From contig VIIQ02000732.1 in assembly GCA_007449985.2 (NCBI GenBank), positions 1 to 64,000 on the forward strand: 64,000 nt of DNA, in the 5' to 3' direction. Of this stretch, positions 12,446 through 22,300 are shown piece after piece. Below the pieces are notes generated by a model. It saw only the letters and a program-made list of their open reading frames with translations. It was not told where the DNA came from and made no database searches. Position 1 is the first letter of the stretch, and each line of letters starts with the position of its first letter. This stretch comes from Desmodesmus armatus. Taxonomy: Eukaryota; Chlorophyta; Chlorophyceae; Sphaeropleales; Scenedesmaceae. The position numbers were made by a program, and so were the translations under genes.

Positions 12446-13904
12446 AGTCCTGAACCCATGGCGGCAGCAAGAGCAGTGTCAGAGGAAAGCCTGCAGCCGC
12501 TATACAGTCCAGCGCCTCGCTGACAACTATGAGAAGTGTGAGACTTTGATGGACTTACTTTGCCGTGTCCTTATGAACTGATGGGTGCAGCTGTCCTGTG
12601 ATTTGCCTGCTGTGTGGTATTCTGCAGGCAGTTAGGGACATGTGACGCTTTGGTGTTTCATTACCAAGCGTTGGCACAGCTGGCGCGTTGTGCAGCAGCT
12701 CAGTATGCAGCTACATGTGTGCCGCATTGTGGCCGCTGTCAGCGCGCCTGGTAGTCTTGTGCAGGTGACAAGTCGTGACCTTGGATCTGTGGTGTCCTCG
12801 TGAATGGGCTGAATGGCATTCACCAAAGAATTGATTCAGTCACCTTCAAGTTGAGTATACGGCCTTCTATACGGCCTTCTATTGGAAAAGTGTGCTTGGC
12901 TGTGTTGTCTGATGATTTGCCAAGTGTTTGCTGTGTCAAAGTGCACTGGTTGCCCTGTTGGCACCATCCCAAAAGATTTCCATACTTGCAGGCCCTGCAT
13001 CATGCAGAGATGGCATCTCTGAGCAGGCCCTGTGATGCGGTCACTCGTGATGTTGATCATTTCCTCTTGCCTTAATTTGCCATGCGACCGTATAGCACAA
13101 CATGACACACTCTGTCTGCAACCCATTGGAAAACGTCAACTGCTGTAACCAGCACATTGCCTGCAATGCCCTATAAACAGGTATGACCCTGGAACATCCA
13201 TGGTAACTTAGCATGTGTGGCGCACACCCACACAGATGGTCCCTGCATGCACCAATGAACAAATGCCATAAACCTCATTCCGGCACACTTGTGCAGAATA
13301 CATGCAACGACACATACAGCTGTTATGCAAACCACACATCAGCGATAGCCAACACCGCGCTGGCAACACAACTGCCCAGCCAAGCTGCTCCTTGCACGAA
13401 TCCGGCAACACACATACAAAAAGTACCACCTGCAGGCGGCCAGAGGATTGGGGCCAAAAAGATCTGGGCCACCAGACAAAATGAGGTTGTTGCACCTCTG
13501 ACAGCCTGCAATCAACGTCCCTGGGCCAGAACCCATGCCAGAGGTACTGGGTGATGCTGCAGTATGCATCAAGCACCAGGCTGTGCTGGGCACAATCCTC
13601 TTGCAGGATGCATGCAACACCAGCCAAGCTTGATCAAAACCCAACGCAGTACTCCAAAAAAGCTCCATCGCAGCACTCCAAAAAAGCCACATCGCTGTCA
13701 CTTTACTGTATGCCGTTCCATTCCGCAACACTGCACGTCCGCAGGATGCTGCTCTGCCCCCGCATCGCTGCAGGTTTGCTGTGCGCCGCTTGATCTCACT
13801 GCAGCTGTGCTGTGCGCCGCTCCATTGCTGTTGCACTGCAGCTTTGCTGTTCGCCACACAACAGCTGTGTACTGCAGCTTTGATAATGCCACTCTGTTCC
13901 CGCT
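12446..13904. other. Intergenic and FZL 3'-flanking sequence with short tandem repeats
   Basis: No gene is supported. A 14-bp direct repeat lies near 12858-12885. Repeats around 13645-13690 end in AAAAAAG-type runs. From about 13742 to 13870 there are three to four degenerate copies of the end of the last FZL exon (listed separately), so the FZL 3' untranslated region probably extends into this stretch. Confidence 0.5.
13742..13870 (-). repeat. Echoes of the last FZL exon in the 3' flank
   Basis: Three to four degenerate copies of the sequence around the FZL stop (encoding ERRTANLQ in the gene) lie just downstream of the stop codon. Confidence 0.65.
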
Positions 13905-14017
13905 TCACTGCAGGTTTGCTGTGCGCCGCTCCATGGCTGTCAACATGTCTGCTAGCTCAGCCCTGCGGGCCTCGCTGGCCTGTAAGATAATGCAGCAGCA
14001 ACACCAACAGCAGCGGT

Positions 14018-14061
<44 letters not shown>

Positions 14062-16324
14062 AACAGTGCACATTGGGCAAAGAGTAGCAGAGTGTGCAAC
14101 AACCGTCTGTGGAAAAAAAAAACGATAGGAAGAAACGGGGTGGGAAGGCCTCTGGCTGCGCAATGCACAAGGACAGCTGTGGCGGCGTCGCACACAATAT
14201 GTCAGCCTCAGCTTCAAGCATACATGGCCACAGGCAACTTTGTTGCTGGGTTGATGCTCTGCTTACTGTTACTGTTACTGTTACATGGTTCAGGCTGAGC
14301 TTACGTCAAGCAGCGCAACACCCCCCCCCCCCCCCCCCACACACACACAAACAACATAGTTGCCTGCGGCCATGTATGGAGCTCAAGCTGTGTGCAAACG
14401 GCTGTTGAAAGTGTGGCTTGCAGAAGCAATGTCTGGGGCGAAAACAACCCACCACACAGTGCAGGGTGTGGTGCGTCCAGGTGCCCCTATTGTGGGGTTT
14501 ATCTGTGGAGCTGTCCAAAACCCTGAATGGCCGGCTGGCAGTACAGCCATGGGGTTGAGAAGTAACAGTCCACCTCTTACTACTTCATGGGTACATGCAC
14601 TAACATATGTTGCGCCACTGTATCATCGCAACACCCGTTCAGAAGCCAACCCCACTCCTTCATGGGGTGTGTATCCATGCATCACATCCACCCTGTGAAT
14701 TCATCATCACTGTCCTCACAGAAACCCGCATCCAAGACGGGTCCAGTCTGACTCTCACCTGCAGCCGCTGCAGCTCTGCCTGCCAAGCTGCCTCCAGAGG
14801 CTCAACAGCACCCATGACTTGCTGAACGGTAGCATCAACAGCTGCTTCAGTCTCCTGCACACAGCATGAGCAGTAAAATAGTTGCAGCCATGACATTGAT
14901 AGCAAGAGGAGCGATACATCTGTCGACATACATGCAGGCACCAGCAGCTGCACACCCTCCCCACCCCTGGCCTTGCTGCCAACACAGCAACCCCCTCAGA
15001 CACTATCAGGTACTAGTAATACTAGTAATACCCCTGCCGCGACAGACCTCTGCCATTCCCGTTGTCACGCCCTCCGCAAAGTTGTTCACCCGCTGTGCCA
15101 CCATGGCCTTGATGTCGCCGCGCTTCACCCCCCCTATTCACACCCAGTGGGCTGTAGTGCACAGTGACTTGTCTGCATGGGCGGCCCACAGCCCTCCCCT
15201 GCCTGTAGAGTTGACACAGGAGCGATACATCTGATGCCATGCCATGCAGGCATCAGCAGCTGCAGGCCCTCCCCACCCCTGCACATGCTGGTGAAACACC
15301 CCCCTCCCCAAATAACTTCCTTTCTCCCCGCCTCACCTCTGACATAGCTGCCGTGACACCCTCTGCAAAGTTGTTAGCCCGCTGCGCCACCTTGGCTTTG
15401 ATATCGCTGCGCTTCAGCGGCAGGTTGAGCACGGCAACGTAGCTAGCCATGCCTGCTACAGTTAGGGCCAGGATATCCTCCAGGGTGTTGCCCATGAGGC
15501 TGGTGGCCAGCAGTCCAATACCCTGAGCACCTGCGGCAGTTGGGTGCAGTGATGCAGGGTGTGTGTGCGATGACTTGTCATGCTGGTGCTGGCATTGTGG
15601 TCACGACGCCACATGCAGCTGCCAGGGGCACCTTGAATGGCTACCAGCTGTAACAAGAAACCACACAACCGCAGCTCTGGTCCCTTGTCCGCACCTGCAG
15701 CCACACAAAGTGTGTCCAAGGAGGCTTTCCTTGTGAATCAAGGTGCGCCCCATACTTATAGAAGAACAAAGGGCTGGCTAGCGCCAACGTCCATGTGCTT
15801 GCTTTTTAAAACCCCGCAGCCCCAACCAGCCCTGACACTCACCTGCAGCCGCGCCAGCAGTCTCGAGGAATGCATCCTTGATCTCCGCCACCAGCGGTCG
15901 GCCAGCACCAAAAATCCCGTTCAAAAAAAGCCTAACCACTGTTACCCGCCAAGCTGGTTCAAAAACCTACCTGCAGCTGCGCCGGCAGTCCCGAGGAATG
16001 CGTCCTTGATCTCCGCTTCCAGCAGCGCCCTGGCTAGCTCTGATTTCCTGATGCATAAAAGCACATCCGCACCCAAGCCAGCCCTCACACGCACCTGCAG
16101 CTGCGCCGGCAGTCCCGAGGAATGCGTCCTTGATCTCCACCTCCAGCAGCGCCCTAGCAGCATCCACCTTGAAATCACCATATATGCAGCTGGCCTGCAC
16201 TGAAATCCTTATAGAATACAAACCAAAATCCTTATAGAATAGAAACAACGCTCACCCCTAACCACTGTAACCCGCCAAGACGATATCCCATAACCCAGCC
16301 ACACAGCCTCAACCAGCCCCCCCC

Positions 16325-16355
<31 letters not shown>

Positions 16356-19300
16356 CTGCAGCCGCGCCGGCAGTGCTCAGGAATGCGTCCTTGATCTCCG
16401 CCTCCAGCAGAGCCCTGGAAACATCCACCTTGAACTCACCGTTCACCCCTAACCACTGTCAGCCGCCAGCATGAAGCCCCAAAACCCAGCCATACAGCCC
16501 TCCCCCACGCACCTGCAGCTGCGCCCGCAGTCCCGAGGAATGCGTCCGTGACTCGCCCACACCATGCATGCGACTGAGACTCACTCCTGACCACTGTCAG
16601 CCGCTATGGTGACCTCCCCCACGCACCTGCAGCTGCACCAGCAGTCCCCAGGAATGTGTCCTTGATCTCTGCCTCCAGCAGCGCCCTGGCTAGCTCTGAT
16701 TTCCTCATGGATACAAAAACAACCACAACCCCAGCCAGCCCTCACACCCACCTGCAGCTGCGCCCGCAATCACAAGGAATGCGTCCTTGATGTCCGCTTC
16801 CAGTAGTGCCCTGACAGCATCCACCTTGAACTCACCAAATATGCAGCTGGCCTGCACCAAAATCCTCATTGAATACTGACAGCGCTCACAATTAACCACT
16901 GCCAGCCGCCAAGACGATATCCCATAACCCAGCCACGCAGCCTCAACCACCCCCCCCCCCCCCCACACACACACACCTGCAGCCGCGCCCGCAGTGCCGA
17001 GGAATGCGTCCTTGATCTCCGCCTCCAATAGTGCCCTGGCAGCATCCACCTTGAACTCACCAACAGCTGCCAGCGACCTACTGCTCGCCGCTGAAGGCAC
17101 CAGCGAGCGCTCAGCACCGCTGCTGCTGGCTGCTGTCGCAGGCGGCGCTGCTGTGCTGCCGCTGCCGTTGCTGCTGGACTGCTGCTGCTGCTGCTGCTGC
17201 TTGCGGGAGACCTGCCCGCCGGGCAAGTTGTGTTGCTGTAGGTAGGATGTGTAGTAGTCTGCTTGGTTGTTGCAATTGGTTGACAACCAGCCCGCGTGGG
17301 TGTTCACCTGCACACAAGGGGAGGCACACATCAGCAAGCTACACGCAATGATGCAGCTGATCTTCTGAACGCCCCAATGCATGCTTTTGAAAGTATCTGC
17401 TGCTTGACAGACACATCAGCACCACTGACAACCTTGCCTGCACCCTGGCTACCTTTTACTAAAGCATACCTGCCGCCACTTCAACGCACTCCCAAACTGT
17501 GGCTGCCGTTGCTGGATCGCAACAGAAACCGCCCCCACTGACGCCATGCCAGCACACACTCGATCTGGATCTGTTCCGCACAATTGCCAATTGACGCACA
17601 GCTAGCCCGCACTCAACCTGGACTGTTTTATAACCTGAACACCCCGCACATCAGCACCAAACCCGGCCAAGCATTCCTCACCTGCTTCGACAGCTCGTCC
17701 AGGGTGCTTGACACCACATCTCCATCCCAGCGGCCCAGTATGTTGCTGACATTCTTGCCGCCAAACAGGTACCCACTCAGCGCTGGTAGGTTGGACAGCT
17801 GCAGCGTCTGGTCGATGAACCTGCAGCATGTTTGACAAGCAGTAAGCACACCCAGCCTGTGAGCACAAGACTCGAGAGTATCATACGTTCAGCTTGCAGA
17901 AAACGGCATTCACTCACTTTGTAAGGTGCATTGCAGCCTCCAGCTGTGTCAGTTCAGTGGCTCCCAACTGTGCTGTCTGCAAGATTGTGCCAAACATTTC
18001 TGCATACTAGCACAGTGTTACGGCAGTCTATCAGGCTGATCAGGCCTGTTGAACAGCACAACCTGCCGGAGAAGTGGCACTAAAGCTAGACAGACTGACA
18101 GCACCCTGCTGTGCAAACAAACAGTCACTTCATGCTTCAAACACGAGACCCCACGCCACGTCGCTCGGCTCTGTTCTTACTTGTTGTTCCTGGCCACTGC
18201 CTCTGCGACCATGTCCTTGCACACTTGGCGCTGTGCATCAGCATCCTTCACCATCTCAACCTGAAACCATCAGACACATGCACAGCACATCCCATCACAG
18301 CACAGCACAGCACGGCACGGCACAAGGTCACTTGACACCACATCAAGATACCATCACCTTAGGGAGCTGTGCATCAGCATCCTTCACCATCTCAACCTGC
18401 CACCATCAGACACATGCCCAGCACAGCACAGGATAGCACACCACAGCATCTTGTGCAGCATTGCGGTGGTCTAGCGGACTGTGAAGCGGCTACCATTTGA
18501 ACCACCACATGACTGGATGGTTCGGGACACTGTTAAATAACAATTGAAATCTGGGACTTGCATGTCATGCACCAGGTGTTGATGGCAGTTGCATGCATGT
18601 GCCGTTTTGGCCAAGCTTTCTGCCGTTGAGCCAGGACAGCTTCCTGCCATGCAAAAACGGCATATCTGTACGACATGGCTCTCACCTTGAAGCGGGACAG
18701 CTGCTGCCGTACAGACTCTAACGACGATAGTTCCCGCTTCGCCGCTGCTGTCTGCGCCTCCAGACGGACTCGTGCTGCTTCCATCAACGCATCAGCCACG
18801 AACAGCGGCGTCTGCAGCTTCAAACGCAGACCTTCACCCCCGTGGAGCGACCCGCCTGCACCGCTCGCTGCTGCCTCGCTGCCGACCAGGAAGTCGTAGA
18901 TAAACTTCTCAAACTCACCAAACCTGCGTGCATACAATATGAAGGCAACATGGGCCCCAACCCGTGCTTGCCACAGACATGTGTGTTGTGTATTGTCATA
19001 GATGAACTTCTGAAACCTGCATATGAATGGCACGATACACAGCCAAGCAACTGTGTAGTCCCTCAGCACACGGGTAAAACTGTGTGAAGCGATCCCCAAC
19101 ATGACAACCCACAGTCCTTCCTCCACCACTGCCACACAGTGCATGCAGCCAGGCAGATAACCCGGTATACTCCGCACTTGTAAAACGAGCCCTTTCCAAC
19201 TGTAGATGCACCAGCACCATAGTGGCGCGCTGCCAGCCTGGAGCTGAGCTCAAAGGTGGTGGCCAACCCATTACATGCGATGCATTGCAATGCATGTTTT

Positions 19301-22300
19301 CTGACAACCGCAGAGGCCGTTGCATGCCTCTGTGTGTAATGTACACAGTGGCATGCAACGGCCACTGCGGTTGTCAGAAAACATGCACTGCATTGCATGC
19401 TCACAGTGGATGCACATCAAAACATGAACCACATACACAAGCACCGACCGATCAGTAAGCTGTGTAGCTCACCTGCTCTCCTGCCACTTTGGTTGGCTGG
19501 CCAGCAGGTCGTCTTCCCATGAGTCCAGCACACCGCCAGACTGCGCCGAGCCACACGACAGCTTGGCCTTCAGGGCCGCTCGGCCAGAGATGGGCAGCAC
19601 TGCTGGGTTGTCAAGCTGCGGACACACAACATAGCAAGTTGTCAAGCAGTTTAGCCCCTGTTGACGATACTGGTGAGTTGCATGTGTCACAACACAATGC
19701 AAATTCCTCAAAGGCATGCTAGTTCTGGCGCAAGAGTGTGAAGCAGCCCCATGCTGAGTCAGGGCTGCCCTGAGAGATAGGCAGCACGGTTGCGGCGTTG
19801 AAAGCCGCACGCCGTTTGAACGCCGCACGCCGTATGAACCAGGGTGAACGCACCTGCAGCAGGTTGCTGGTGTTTGATGCGACAAAGTCCAGCACAGCAT
19901 CAACCTCTTCCTGAGATTCCAGCATATCAACCTGCAAGGACGGCAGGAGCGGGTGCAGAAGCGGGGTGAAGCAACGCCAACAGGAAGTGATGACCAGCAC
20001 TTGCACGTGGATACCACCACAGCTTTGCACTCCCACTGGACAACAGCATACCCGTCAAAATAAGCTTAACACTGGCATTGCCGACAGGCAGGTGACTATG
20101 ATGTGCTGAGTCACTCACGTTTGGACCATGCAGCCAATTCAACTACCTCGTTCAAGGGACGCAGGCGCAACTGTTGATGATGATGGAGGAGGGTGTATGC
20201 TGGGGGGAAGCATTGTTGGTAGATGGACATGTTTGCCCAATACAGCAGGTTGTGCGCCCACCTTGTTCACGACAAAGATGACCTTCTTGCGCCACTGACG
20301 GATGTATTTGAGAAATGCTAGCTCACTCTCACTCAAAGGGCGGTCGGCAGACAGCACAAACAGCACCATGTCCGCACGAGGGACGTACTCCTCTGCAAAG
20401 TGTGTGGCCAAAAAAGCAGGGGGAATGCAGCTGAGTCAGTGATGCCGTCCGAGTCAGCCCAGAATTGCTTGTTGAGCTTCAATTTGTGTTAATAGACAGC
20501 ACAAACAGCACAAACAGCACCATGTCCGCACCAGGGACGTACTCCTCTGAAGGAAAGGGGAGAGGGCAGGATAAAGGAGAAAACAATCAAGTCAAATAAA
20601 ATGGCAGGTTTTGCAGTGTTTTGCCGACCACACAACCAGCACCAGGTCCGCACGAAGGATATTTGTACCCCTCCACAGAGTTTGTGCAGGAAAAGCATGG
20701 GTAAATTCCTTTTGTTGTGGAGACGCAGCCAGGTCAGCGGGCCATCAGCCATGCGTTGCTGCGTGAGTTACTGTGTGTGCAGACAGAACGCACAGCATCA
20801 GGTCCGCACCCAGCTACTGGGCATGGCAAGTGAAGTGCACGGTCAAGCCACACATGTGTCATGACGCCCCCCCCCCTTTACCCACCCACCCACACGCACC
20901 CACCTGTCAGCCGCTGCTGTCGCTCCAAAATGACATTGGTGCCTGGTGTGTCTACAGTGTTCATTTCCCGCAGCAGGACCGCTGGGATTTCCCTCACCCT
21001 TGCAGGGCCTATTTGGCTTTGCTTCCAGACCATTCGCTGGCGTCCTAGGCAATGATGCACGCATTCCTCCCACTAGTGTGTCTTCCCCCCTGCCCCCCCC
21101 TCTCATACCACCCCACGACCTCTATCCCCTACACACCCTAAACACACACCTGTCAGCCGCTGCTGTCGCTCCAAAATGACGTTGGTGCCTGGTGTATCCA
21201 CAATGTTCATCTCCCTCAGTAGGGCTGCAGGCAGGTGCCGCACAAAGAGGCCGTCCGCCTGCTGAACCAACTCCGGCTGCTTCTTGGGGGACTGAGGGTC
21301 CGCATACCTGCACATGAAAGGGGAGGGCAGTAGCTGCAGTGTCACGGTACAAATGTGCGCATGGGATCGTTATGAGAAAAGTGCGATTTGATGCTGCGCA
21401 CGGGGTCGTTTGGACATGAGATGTGCTTTGATGCAGGTAATCCACCTCACTCGGATTTCTGAGGGTCTACATACCTGTGAACACCATGCACAACCCAGCA
21501 GTGCGTCGCCTTGCCGCTGCTGCACTCTCCCACCACTATTGCCACCCTCACCACACCCGAGGCCCACAACCAGCCCCTCCTCCAACAACACCCTCCCACC
21601 AGCCCCACCACACCCCCCTGTTTGCCACTGCTACCGACCCTTACCACACCAAAAGACACACTCACTTGAGCACACTAATCTCGTTTGTTGTAGGCAAGAT
21701 GCCGTCCGCGAGGAACTTCTCCCCCAGCAGTGCATTGATGACGGTCGACTTGCCGCTGTTGAACTCGCCCACCACCACAACCAGGAACACATCGTCCAGG
21801 TTGGTGATGGCGTCACGCAGCAGCGGCAGCTCATCCATCTGCAGCATGAAGGGTGCAGCACAACACCGGGGACAGCTTACAGCATAGTTCTTGACGTGCC
21901 TGTGCAACAGGAGTCATTTGCACCCTCAAACATAGTGTCCAACTGCAACGATGAATGTACGGTGCTGCAGTCCATATGGAAAAAGCATTGTGGGGTTGGT
22001 GATGGCGTCACGCAGCAGCAACAGCTCGTCCATCTGCAGTTATAAGGTAAACCAGCAAGGACGGGAGAACAAGCCATGTATGATGCAAACTATGGTGAAC
22101 ATTGCAAGGAGCCAGTTAGTGTCGCGCAGCCAATGAAGGGTGCACTGCAAGACCGGGGACAGGCTTGCAGTACTATACACGACATGTGTTGGGACAGGGC
22201 TCATTTGCACCCTCACACATAGGGCCCAGCTGCAATGAAGGTACGGTGCTGTAGTCAGGGTCCATATGAGAACAGCATTGTGTAATTGCACACCTGTGGC

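Noticed and set aside
18459..18512. tRNA-like segment with an A-box-like TGGTCTAGCGG
   Set aside because: No matching B box or closing acceptor stem at the right distance; it lies in an FZL intron.
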